DNA from: Bordetella genomosp. 13
Lineage (GTDB): Bacteria > Pseudomonadota > Gammaproteobacteria > Burkholderiales > Burkholderiaceae_B
Assembly (NCBI RefSeq): GCF_007679965.1
Contig: NZ_VEHL01000011.1
Location: forward strand, 124,001 to 188,000
Direction of reading: 5' to 3'
Length of the DNA: 64,000 nucleotides
A program made the position numbers and the translations under genes. The notes beneath the pieces are model-generated. The model was given only the letters and a program-made list of their open reading frames with translations. It was not told where the DNA came from and ran no database searches. Of this stretch, positions 17,879 through 25,521 are shown in pieces (the first letter of the stretch is position 1; each line of letters opens with the position of its first letter).

Positions 17879-18724
17879 ATGGACACTCCCGCCCGCCAGC
17901 ACGTGTTTCCGCCGCCGATGGACCGCGGCTATCCCGTGGTCGATGGCCGCATCCAGACGCGTTCGCTGGAAACCCACATCGTCGACCACTGCAACCTGAC
18001 CTGCGCGGAATGCTGTTCGCTGTCGCCCCTGTTGCCCGCCTGGCACGTCAGCCCGCAATCGCTGGCCGACGACCTGCGGCGCGCGGCCCGCGTGCTGCGT
18101 CCCAAGGTATTCAAGCTGGTCGGCGGCGAACCGCTGCTGCATCCGGAGCTGATCGAACTCGTGCGCCTGGCACGGCAGTCGGGCATCGCGCCGGTCATCT
18201 CCATCACTACCAACGGCCTGAAGCTGGGCGAGATGCCCGAGGCGTTCTGGCGGGAAGTGGACGCGCTCACGATATCGCGCTATCCCAGGCCGGGCCTGTC
18301 ACCGGCACTGGTCGCGCATATCGAAGCCCAGGCGGCGCGCCACGGCGTGCGCCTGAACTGGAAAGTGCAGGACGCGTTTTCCAGCATGACGCGCGTGCAC
18401 CCCGACGATGACGAGGACACGGCGCGCCGCATCTACGCCGACTGCTGGATACGCGAACGCTGCCACATGATCCGCGACGGCATGTTCTACACGTGCACGC
18501 GGCCGGCGCACTTCCATACGCTGTACCAAGGCAAGCGCGACTTCCACGGCGACGGCCTGGCGCTGCGCGACGATGCCGGCCTGCGCGACGACCTGCTGGC
18601 CTACCTGCTGCGCGAGGCCCCGCTGCAGGCCTGCCTGCATTGCCATGGCGGCAGCGCGCCGCAGGCCCCCCATCGCATCATGAAGCGGGCCGAGGTGATC
18701 GCCTTGAAGGCCGAATACGCATGA
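17879..18724 (+). CDS. Radical SAM protein
   Basis: A 281-residue radical SAM enzyme. The CX3CX2C motif that holds the 4Fe-4S cluster reads CNLTCAEC (C38, C42, C45), followed by the GGEP SAM-binding motif in KLVGGEPLLH. The C-terminal third has further cysteines (CWIRERC, FYTCTRP, CLHCHG) in a pattern that could bind an auxiliary cluster, as in SPASM/twitch proteins. Its stop overlaps the start of the following asparagine-synthase-like gene (ATGA). Reaction unknown; in clusters like this such enzymes modify peptides or sugars. Sure of the superfamily, not of the product. Confidence 0.88.
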   Translation: MDTPARQHVFPPPMDRGYPVVDGRIQTRSLETHIVDHCNLTCAECCSLSPLLPAWHVSPQSLADDLRRAARVLRPKVFKLVGGEPLLHPELIELVRLARQSGIAPVISITTNGLKLGEMPEAFWREVDALTISRYPRPGLSPALVAHIEAQAARHGVRLNWKVQDAFSSMTRVHPDDDEDTARRIYADCWIRERCHMIRDGMFYTCTRPAHFHTLYQGKRDFHGDGLALRDDAGLRDDLLAYLLREAPLQACLHCHGGSAPQAPHRIMKRAEVIALKAEYA

Positions 18725-19761
18725 TCGCCGGCACGCGCGATCCGTTCGGTTTTCGGCGGCTGCATTATGTGACGGGCGGGATGGGCGAGGGCATCCTGCA
18801 GGCCTTGCAGGCGGCGGGCGCGCAGGCCGGCGATGCCGACGCAGCTGCCATTCGCGGCTATCTCGACGGATCCCGCCTGACCGGCCACACCGTGCTGCGC
18901 AACGTACGCGCCGTGCCGCCGGGACATGCGCTGGAACGAACCGCCTCGGGATGGGCCTTGCACGCCGCGCCCTTGCACCCCACGCCAGGCAATCTGCACG
19001 CCCTGCTGCGCGACAGCTTGCGACGCGTGCTGGACAGCGGCCAGCGCGTCGCCCTGGCCCTGAGCGGCGGCCTGGATTCCGCGCTGCTGCTGGCCCTGCT
19101 GAGGGAACTCGGCGCGCAACAGGACGTCCCTTCGTACATCCTGGCCACCGGCCTGCCCGACTACTGCGAGCGCGAGCCCGCGCTGGACATCGCGCAACGC
19201 CTGGGCGCGCGCGTGAAGGTCGTGCACGTGGGCGAACACGACTTCGTGGCCGCCCTGCCCCGCGCCGCGCGCTGCGTGGAAGAACCCATGTTCAACCTGC
19301 ACCCCGTCGCCAAGCTGCTGCTGGCCGACGCCATGGCCGCCGACGGCATCGACGCGGCCATCTCGGGCGACGGCGCCGACCAGGTCATGCGGCGCGACGT
19401 GTCCGCCAACTACCTGCCGCTGTGCAATGCCCTGTTCGACGCCGCGTCCGTACGGCTGCATGCGCCGTTCATCGATGACGCCGTCGTGCAGCATCTGATG
19501 TCCCTGCCGCCCGACCCGGACAAGCACTGCCTGCGCGAACTGGGTTCGCGATTGAAGCTGCCCGACCGCCTGGTGCGCGGCGCCAAGCGCGGCCGCCTGG
19601 CGCCCGCGATGGACCTGTCGCCCTTGCTGGATCGCGGTCGCATCCATGCCCTGGCGCGCACGCTGGACATCGACCCGCCCACGCTGCAGGCCGACACCGA
19701 GCGCATGCTGTGGGCAACGTTGACGATGACTCTGGACCACCTGCGGTGCCCCTCACCATGA
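18721..19761 (+). CDS. Asparagine-synthase-like ATP-dependent amide ligase lacking the glutaminase half
   Basis: A 346-residue protein whose main domain is the ATP-pyrophosphatase of asparagine synthases: SGGLDS (115-120) and the later ISGDGADQVM. The first 90 residues correspond only to the tail of the class II glutaminase domain (RDPFGFRRLHYV, then NVRAVPPGHAL). The catalytic N-terminal Cys and the rest of that domain are absent, and no upstream frame restores it. Such truncated enzymes use other amines, as in lasso-peptide cyclases and beta-lactam synthetases. Start ATG overlaps the radical SAM stop, and its stop overlaps the glycosyltransferase start. Probably forms an amide in the cluster's product. 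Confidence 0.8.
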   Translation: MIAGTRDPFGFRRLHYVTGGMGEGILQALQAAGAQAGDADAAAIRGYLDGSRLTGHTVLRNVRAVPPGHALERTASGWALHAAPLHPTPGNLHALLRDSLRRVLDSGQRVALALSGGLDSALLLALLRELGAQQDVPSYILATGLPDYCEREPALDIAQRLGARVKVVHVGEHDFVAALPRAARCVEEPMFNLHPVAKLLLADAMAADGIDAAISGDGADQVMRRDVSANYLPLCNALFDAASVRLHAPFIDDAVVQHLMSLPPDPDKHCLRELGSRLKLPDRLVRGAKRGRLAPAMDLSPLLDRGRIHALARTLDIDPPTLQADTERMLWATLTMTLDHLRCPSP

Positions 19762-20969
19762 AACGCATCCTGTTCTGCGTCGTGCCCGAGAAGGGCCACG
19801 TCAACCCGTGCATCGGGCCCGCGCAACACCTGCGCGCCGCCGGCTTCGACGTGGGCTTCTACGCGCCCGCCGACATCAGCGCACAGCTGGACCACGCGGG
19901 CGGCTTCACCTTCCTCGGCCCGCGCGAAACGCCCGAGCGCCACGACCTGTCCCGCGGCGCGGGCTTCGCGGCCAACATCCAGGACGCGCAGTGGCTGCGG
20001 CAATGGATCCACACGCTGCTGGTCGAGCGCGCCGCGGACCTCGTGGACGGCATCCGCGCCCTGATCCGGCAATGCCGGCCCGCGGTCGTGGTGATCGACC
20101 CGCTGCTGTACGCCTCGGCCATCGCCGCCGCGCTGGAAGACGTGCCGTGGGTATCGCTGTCGAACTCCCTGAACCCCGTGCTGCCGGACGACATGGATTC
20201 GGACCTGCTGCGCACGGTGCGCTGGCTGGCGCCCGAGCGCGATGCGTTGTTCGCCCGCTACGGGCTGCGCGCCGGCTTTCGCGGCTGCGACGTGCTGTCG
20301 CCGCACCTGACCCTGGCATTCACCACGCAGGCCCTGGTGGGCCCGGCCCCGGCCGGCGTCGAACTGGCCGGCCCCGCCTTGCCTTGCGGCCCGCGCGGCG
20401 ATGAGCTGCCGTTTCCGTGGGACCGCCTGGATCCTGCATTGCCGCTGGTCTACCTGTCGCTGGGCAGCCAGCTCTACTACCACCCGGACGTCTTCGCCAA
20501 GGTGGCGCAGGCCACCCGCGGCATGGCCGTGCAACTGGTGCTGTCAGTAGGCGAACTGGCTGGCAGCGGCCAGTTGCCGCCGCTGGGCGAGCACGCCATC
20601 GCCGTGCGCTACGCGCCGCAGCTGGCGCTGCTGCGGCGCGCCCGCGCGTTCATCAACCACGGCGGGGCCAATTCGGTGATGGAATCGCTGGCCTGCGGCG
20701 TGCCCATGCTGCTGTCGCCGCTGTGCAATGACCAGTTCCATTCGGCGCATTTCGTCGAGCGGGCCGGCGCGGGCCGCCGCCTGGACCTGCGCGAGGCCTC
20801 AGTGGCGCGGATCGCCGACGCGATCCAGGCCCTGCTGCAGCGGCCCGGCACGTACGCCGACAACGCCGCTCGCATCGCGGCCAGCTACGCCGAACGCGAC
20901 GGCTCGGCCCACGCCGCGCGGCTGATCAGCGCACTCGCTTCAGGAAGCCGCCCGGAGACAGCGTCATGA
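19758..20969 (+). CDS. MGT-type (GT1) glycosyltransferase
   Basis: A 403-residue glycosyltransferase of the GT1/macrolide-glycosyltransferase type. The N-terminus FCVVPEKGHVNP is the acceptor-domain start. The C-terminal nucleotide-sugar signature is seen as YAPQLALLRRARAFINHGG then ANSVMESLACGVPMLLSPL and NDQFHSA. It would move a sugar from an NDP-sugar to a small acceptor in the cytoplasm. The ATG overlaps the previous stop (ATGA), so it is the last gene of the five-gene coupled row. It overlaps by 44 bp, tail to tail, with the convergent CmcI-family gene. Confidence 0.88.
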   Translation: MKRILFCVVPEKGHVNPCIGPAQHLRAAGFDVGFYAPADISAQLDHAGGFTFLGPRETPERHDLSRGAGFAANIQDAQWLRQWIHTLLVERAADLVDGIRALIRQCRPAVVVIDPLLYASAIAAALEDVPWVSLSNSLNPVLPDDMDSDLLRTVRWLAPERDALFARYGLRAGFRGCDVLSPHLTLAFTTQALVGPAPAGVELAGPALPCGPRGDELPFPWDRLDPALPLVYLSLGSQLYYHPDVFAKVAQATRGMAVQLVLSVGELAGSGQLPPLGEHAIAVRYAPQLALLRRARAFINHGGANSVMESLACGVPMLLSPLCNDQFHSAHFVERAGAGRRLDLREASVARIADAIQALLQRPGTYADNAARIAASYAERDGSAHAARLISALASGSRPETAS

Positions 20970-21624
20970 TGACGCGGTCCTCGATGTCGCCGTCGACTTC
21001 GAAGCGCGCGTCCTGGTCCAGGAACTCCGCCACCGCCGTAGCGGGATTGTTGCCGCGTCCGTAGGGCTTGCCATGGAACATCCCGGCGGGCAGGTATTCC
21101 ATGACGGTGTCCATCACCACCACGTAGCTGTCCCGCGACACCAGTTCGGCGTAGCAGCGCAGCTCCTGCAGCACGTGGGCATGCGTGTGCGTCAGGTCCA
21201 GGATGGCCATCACGGGGCCCTGGCTGTTGGCCTGTTCGATCTGTTCCCGCACCGCGGCCAGCACGTCCGGCGCGCAGGATTCGCCTTCGACCAGGTGCAT
21301 GCGGTGCGCCAGGCGATGGGACTGCAGCGTCTGCCGCACCTCGCCGCGCAGGCGCGGCTCGACGGCCACAACGCGTCCGTGGTCCGTGGCCAGCTCGAGC
21401 ATCGAGGCCGAGAACACCACGCCCCCGCCCGCGGCAATGCCCGTCTGCACGATGACCGACGGCCGCAGGCGCCACACCAGTTCCTGGATGGCCAGCATGT
21501 CGCCGGGCAGGTGGAAGAAGCGTTCGCCCAGCCAGCGGATGTTGAACAGGTGATCGAATTCCGCGGCCCGCGTCAGCCACTCGACGTTGATGTCCCGCAT
21601 GCGGGCGGAGATGCGCTCTGACAT
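20926..21624 (-). CDS. Cephalosporin hydroxylase (CmcI) family protein
   Basis: A 232-residue protein of the CmcI family (Rossmann, SAM-binding fold; some members are rhamnosyl O-methyltransferases). It shows FNIRWLGERFFHLPGDM, VIVQTGIAAGGGVVFSASML (SAM loop), AVEPRLR, and ILDLTHTHAHVL with metal-ligand-like acidic and His residues. The frame is open far upstream but recognisable homology begins at about residue 10. The start ATG (21624) shares bases with the start of the divergent kinase gene; an ATG eight codons in is an alternative. Its 3' end overlaps the convergent glycosyltransferase. Probably methylates a sugar or product of this cluster. Confidence 0.8.
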   Translation of the reverse strand: MSERISARMRDINVEWLTRAAEFDHLFNIRWLGERFFHLPGDMLAIQELVWRLRPSVIVQTGIAAGGGVVFSASMLELATDHGRVVAVEPRLRGEVRQTLQSHRLAHRMHLVEGESCAPDVLAAVREQIEQANSQGPVMAILDLTHTHAHVLQELRCYAELVSRDSYVVVMDTVMEYLPAGMFHGKPYGRGNNPATAVAEFLDQDARFEVDGDIEDRVIMTLSPGGFLKRVR

Positions 21625-22936
21625 GATCGATGGCGTAGAACAGAGAGACACGCTGGCCGCGCTGTTGCATGCGCACTGGGGACTGCGCGTGACGTCGCTG
21701 CGGGCCATGGCAACGGGCCATACTAACAAAACGTACTGGGCGTGGGATGGGGTGCGCAGCGTGGTGCTGCGCGTGTCGTGGGCGGGCAAGCCGGAACGGC
21801 AGGTGCGGGACGAGGCCAGCGTGCTGGCGTGGCTTGGTACGCCGAGGAACACGGCGTTGGAACCGGGCTGCCCGACAGCGTTGCCAGAGATGCCCGCGGT
21901 GCCTCGGCTGGTACCGACAAGCGATGGCCAGGCTTGCTTGCGTTGGAATGCGCATTGGCTGCACGTGTTCGAGGCGATTCCCGGACGGGCGGGGGAATTT
22001 GGCGAAGCACGCATGGACGATAGTGGTCCAAGCGTTTCCATATCGCGTCGCGCCGGCAATTCGCGCGCCTTGTCCGGCAAGGCGGACGACCCGCGGGGCA
22101 TGACCGCGATAAACACCCCGCAGACAGAAGCGCTCTCGGGAACCGTGACCTCCCCGTCGGATGGCTTCCCGCCGCATGATCGCCCGGCGTGCGGCGGCCC
22201 GGAAAGGCACGTTCCCCTACGAACCCATGACGACCATGGCCCGCCGGGGCCGTCCGCGAACGCCGACCCCGACGTCCCCACGGCAAGCATTGCCAACGCC
22301 ATGCGCACGTTGGCACGCCTGCACGGTGCATTGGCCGCGCTGGCCACGGACACGCAGGATGCCTTGGCTTGGCTACGTGCTCGCCATACCCGAGTGTCGC
22401 GCCTTCCCAATGCCGCGATACCGTCGATACCGGAACATCAGTACGGCAGCGTCCTCCCAAGTATCGCCGGGCTGTTGTCGTCACTGGATGCCGGGATTCC
22501 AGGCCCCGTGCAATGGCTGCATGGCGACTACCACGCCGGCAACCTGCTGCTCATCGATCAGGACGTCAGCGGCATCCTGGACTTCGACGACGTGGGGCAA
22601 GGCTCGCCGTGGATCGAGGCCGCCTTCGCGCTGTTCGCCTTGACCCGCGACGTCTCGCGCGAGGACGCCTTCGTGTTCGATGCGCCGGCCTGGGATGCCG
22701 GCCTGCGAGCCTATGCGCAGATCCGGCCGGACGTTCCCGCGGCATGGCTGCAAGCGCATCGCGGCAGGCTCATGCTTCTGTTCTGCGCGGACCAGGTACT
22801 GATCCACCTGCATGCGGCCCGGCGCGGCCTGTGGGCGCCGGGCGCCGGCATGGGCTTCCTGGGCTGCTGGCGCCAGTTGCTGGCAGCGCGCCAGCCCGGC
22901 TTACCCCACCAGCTGCCGGAAACCGGGCTCGGCTAG
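21623..22936 (+). CDS. Phosphotransferase (APH family) with unusual central insertion
   Basis: A 437-residue APH-fold kinase. The C-terminal lobe has the catalytic WLHGDYHAGNLLL and metal-binding ILDFDDVGQG; the N-terminal lobe has GHTNKTYW and VVLRVSW. Typical relatives are 310-340 residues. The excess is a stretch from about residue 124 to 226, rich in Gly, Pro, Ser and charged residues, with no match to the fold. It resumes at IANAMRTLARLHGALA. The start codon overlaps that of the divergent CmcI-family gene; its 3' end overlaps the convergent deacetylase by 36 bp. Substrate may be a homoserine-like or sugar hydroxyl; function is uncertain. Confidence 0.75.
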   Translation: MIDGVEQRDTLAALLHAHWGLRVTSLRAMATGHTNKTYWAWDGVRSVVLRVSWAGKPERQVRDEASVLAWLGTPRNTALEPGCPTALPEMPAVPRLVPTSDGQACLRWNAHWLHVFEAIPGRAGEFGEARMDDSGPSVSISRRAGNSRALSGKADDPRGMTAINTPQTEALSGTVTSPSDGFPPHDRPACGGPERHVPLRTHDDHGPPGPSANADPDVPTASIANAMRTLARLHGALAALATDTQDALAWLRARHTRVSRLPNAAIPSIPEHQYGSVLPSIAGLLSSLDAGIPGPVQWLHGDYHAGNLLLIDQDVSGILDFDDVGQGSPWIEAAFALFALTRDVSREDAFVFDAPAWDAGLRAYAQIRPDVPAAWLQAHRGRLMLLFCADQVLIHLHAARRGLWAPGAGMGFLGCWRQLLAARQPGLPHQLPETGLG

Positions 22937-23536
22937 CAGGCGCCGCACGGTTTCCACCGTGGCGGGACGCGGCTCGCGATGGCGGGAACTGTCGTGCAGG
23001 CAGAGCAGCACGTGCCCATCCTGTTGATGCGGCATCGCGTGTCCTGCGACGGGGGGTTGCTTGCGTATCCTCTGCGTCTCGACGTGGTGCACGATGCTGG
23101 CGAGCAAGGACGCCGGCGAGGGCTGCGGCCGGTGCCAATCGGCCGCGATCATCGTCCAGCCGACCGATTCACGGCCCATACGCCTAAGCACGGGCAGCCG
23201 AGGATCATCCGGCTGCACCCCATACGGCAAGCGCGGCGGAATGCCTGTCGGTGCGTCGCACCCGGCATCGCGATAGACCTCGCGAATCAACGCATCTGTA
23301 GCTTCGATCTCGGCGGCCAGTTCGACGTCCGTCAGATCGCCCGCACGCGCATGCGTATACGTGTGGTTGCCCAGCAGATGTCCTTCCCGCGCCATGCGCA
23401 CGGCCGTGTCCCGATCCTGCGCCAGATTCCCGCCCAGCAGGAAAAACGTGGCCTTGCAGGACGCGTCGCGCAGGACATCCAGCAGATCCGGAGTCGATGG
23501 ACCGGGGCCATCGTCGAAGGTCAGGCGTACAAGCAT
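22901..23536 (-). CDS. Polysaccharide deacetylase (NodB homology domain)
   Basis: A NodB/CE4 deacetylase of about 211 residues. Motif 1 RLTFDDGPGPST supplies the catalytic and metal Asp; motif 2 GNHTYTHA has the two zinc His; a later LLCLHDS matches the C-terminal motif with His. The domain starts only five residues after the chosen ATG (23536); an in-frame ATG at 23587 would add 17 basic residues and cannot be ruled out. No signal peptide is seen, so it may act on a cytoplasmic sugar intermediate. Overlapping the kinase end-to-end, it is probably part of the same tailoring cluster. Confidence 0.85.
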   Translation of the reverse strand: MLVRLTFDDGPGPSTPDLLDVLRDASCKATFFLLGGNLAQDRDTAVRMAREGHLLGNHTYTHARAGDLTDVELAAEIEATDALIREVYRDAGCDAPTGIPPRLPYGVQPDDPRLPVLRRMGRESVGWTMIAADWHRPQPSPASLLASIVHHVETQRIRKQPPVAGHAMPHQQDGHVLLCLHDSSRHREPRPATVETVRRLLAEPGFRQLVG

Positions 23537-23722
23537 GCGAATGTGGGAGGCCTGCCGCGAGGGTTTGCGGCAACGGGATCGCGACATCGTATCAGGCGAG
23601 CCAGTGTCCGCGAACCATTGCGCGGCGTGGCCCTCAGCGACAACGAAGACCCGATTGCCACGCGGTCTGCACTTGCCCGCTCGCCAATCGAGAAACGCCC
23701 GCGCATGGCAGGCCCCATTCGA

Positions 23723-24970
23723 TCAAGCCGCGTCGACGACGGGCTTGCGCTTCTCTTCCCACTTCGCGATCACCGCCGTGGCCACGCTGTTGCCGATCAC
23801 GTTCGTCATCGTGCGGCCCATGTCCAGCAACTGGTCGATGGCCAGGATCAGCGCGATCCCGGCCGCCGGCAGATGGAACATCGGGGCCACCGCCGCGACC
23901 ACCACCACCGCCCCGCGCGGCACGCTGGCCATGCCCTTGCTGCTGATCATCAGGATGAGCAGCATGGTCACCTGCTGCGAGACCGACATCTCCACGCCGA
24001 AGGCCTGCGCGATGAAGATCGCGGCGAAGGCCTGATACAGCATCGAGCCATCCAGGTTGAATGCATAGCCCAGCGGCAGCGTGAAGCCCACCACTTTCTT
24101 GTCCACGCCGAACTCCTCCAGCTTTTCCGTCAGGCGCGGAAACGCGGCCTCGCTGCTGGCCGTCGAGAACGCGATCATCGCCGGCTCGCGCACCGTCTTC
24201 AGCAGCGTGACGATCTTCGGTCCCAGGAAGGCATAGCCGATGGCGATCAGCACCGCCCACAGCAGCACCAGCGCCAGGTAGAACGAGCCCAGCAGCTTGC
24301 CGTACGTGAACAGCACGTCCAGCCCGCGCAGCGTCACCACCGACGCGATGGCGCCGAACACGCCCAGCGGCGCGAAGCGCATCACGTAATCCGTCAGCCG
24401 CAGCATCACCGGCACCATGCCGTCGATCACGTCCACCACGTGGCCCACCTTGGGCTCGCGCTTCAATGCGCTCAGCGCCAGGCCCATGAACACCGAGAAC
24501 ACCAGGATCTGCAGGATGTCGTTGCGCGCCATCGCGTCCAGCACGCTGGTCGGGAAGGCATGCGTGATGACGTCCTTCACGTTCAGCCCCGAGGTGTTCA
24601 GCCCCGTGCTGACCTCGGCCGCGGGCGCCGTCAGGTTCAGCCCCGCGCCCGGCGCCGTCACGTTCGCCATGACCAGGCCGATGCCCAGCGAGATCAGCGA
24701 CGCGCACACGAACCACAGCACCGAACGCAACCCGATACGGCCCACTTCCCCGCCGCTGTCCAGCCCGGCCAGGCCCGACACCAGCGTGGCGAACACCAGC
24801 GGCGCGATGATCATCTTGATCAGCCGCAGGAAGATGTCGGTGACGATGGAGAAGTAGCCGGCGACTTCCTTCAGTTGCGCGGCATCGGTGATGCTGGCGT
24901 GGCATGCGTAGCCGACGGCGACACCCAGCAGCATGGCGATGGCGATGCTCAGGGTCAGGCGGTTCTTCAT
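23723..24970 (-). CDS. Dicarboxylate/amino acid:cation symporter (DAACS family)
   Basis: A sodium- or proton-coupled carrier of 415 residues (DctA/GltP type) for C4-dicarboxylates or glutamate/aspartate. Multiple hydrophobic helices run along the whole length. The serine-rich loop appears as AFSTASSEAAFPR, and the substrate-binding region as YAFNLDGSMLY, then MISSKGMASVPRGA and IDQLLDMGRTMTNVIGN. The start MKNRLT has GAGGAA upstream; the longer frame before it is not coding. It stands alone. The choice between glutamate and C4-dicarboxylate is not decidable here. Confidence 0.92.
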   Translation of the reverse strand: MKNRLTLSIAIAMLLGVAVGYACHASITDAAQLKEVAGYFSIVTDIFLRLIKMIIAPLVFATLVSGLAGLDSGGEVGRIGLRSVLWFVCASLISLGIGLVMANVTAPGAGLNLTAPAAEVSTGLNTSGLNVKDVITHAFPTSVLDAMARNDILQILVFSVFMGLALSALKREPKVGHVVDVIDGMVPVMLRLTDYVMRFAPLGVFGAIASVVTLRGLDVLFTYGKLLGSFYLALVLLWAVLIAIGYAFLGPKIVTLLKTVREPAMIAFSTASSEAAFPRLTEKLEEFGVDKKVVGFTLPLGYAFNLDGSMLYQAFAAIFIAQAFGVEMSVSQQVTMLLILMISSKGMASVPRGAVVVVAAVAPMFHLPAAGIALILAIDQLLDMGRTMTNVIGNSVATAVIAKWEEKRKPVVDAA

Positions 24971-25152
24971 GGGGGTTCCTCGTGGCGGCGCGTCGGCTCG
25001 TGGCGGAACGCGCCTGTGATGCGGAGAAGGCGAATGCCGTACGCCGGGGGAAACGGCATGGCGGGACGACAGGTACAAATAACGGGCAAATGGGTGCGTA
25101 TTTCGCCTACGTACCGGTGCCCGAAGGCCGAATCATACGGGAAAACCCTCGT

Positions 25153-25187
25153 AAAAATAAAACCCGCCTCGCGGTCTGCAAGGCGGG
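25153..25187 (-). terminator. Intrinsic terminator of the truncated hydrolase
   Basis: On the minus strand a CCCGCCT...AGGCGGG stem (25163-25187) is followed by a long T-rich tract. It ends the transcript of the hydrolase remnant at 25229-25492, showing that the 3' end of a once complete gene is intact. Confidence 0.8.
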
Positions 25188-25228
25188 CGAGGCCACGACA
25201 GCGGACGCAGCGGCATGCGCCGCATCCC

Positions 25229-25492
25229 TCAAGGCGCGGCCAGGAACCCCACGACCGCATCGTCGAGAGGACGGGCGCATTCCTCCGGCAACCAGTGGCC
25301 GCAGCCCTCCAGCACGCTGGCGGTCACGTTCGTCGCATAGCGTCGCATCTGTTCTCCCTGGAACTCGCCCAGGCCGCCATGGCCGCCACCGCCAATGGCC
25401 AGCACTGGAATCGTGATCCGGGTCCGGGCCAGTTCCTTGTTGTCCTGCACGTTCCGGTTGAGGACGCGGTAATACTCGAACCGCTGCGCCAG
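25229..25492 (-). pseudogene. Alpha/beta hydrolase (epoxide hydrolase-like), 3' remnant only
   Basis: Codes for the last ~87 residues of an alpha/beta hydrolase. The frame reads FEYYRVLNRNVQDNKELA, then the strand IPVLAIGGG, and GHWLPEECARPLD containing the catalytic His. The nucleophile elbow and the whole N-terminal two thirds are missing. Upstream the frame meets a stop (TAG), then the 3' end of the MFS transporter gene, which appears to have replaced the 5' part. A separate short start (25450) would give only 73 residues. Its intrinsic terminator is still present. Most likely a decayed gene cut by a recombination event. Confidence 0.75.
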
Positions 25493-25521
25493 CTTCTACG
25501 GCAGCGGCGCGACGTCCAGCG

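Noticed and set aside
20926..22410. Extended 494-codon frame for the CmcI-family gene, beginning with a signal-like stretch
   Set aside because: The part beyond 21624 is antisense to the kinase and lacks homology; the apparent signal sequence is an accident of the inserted block.
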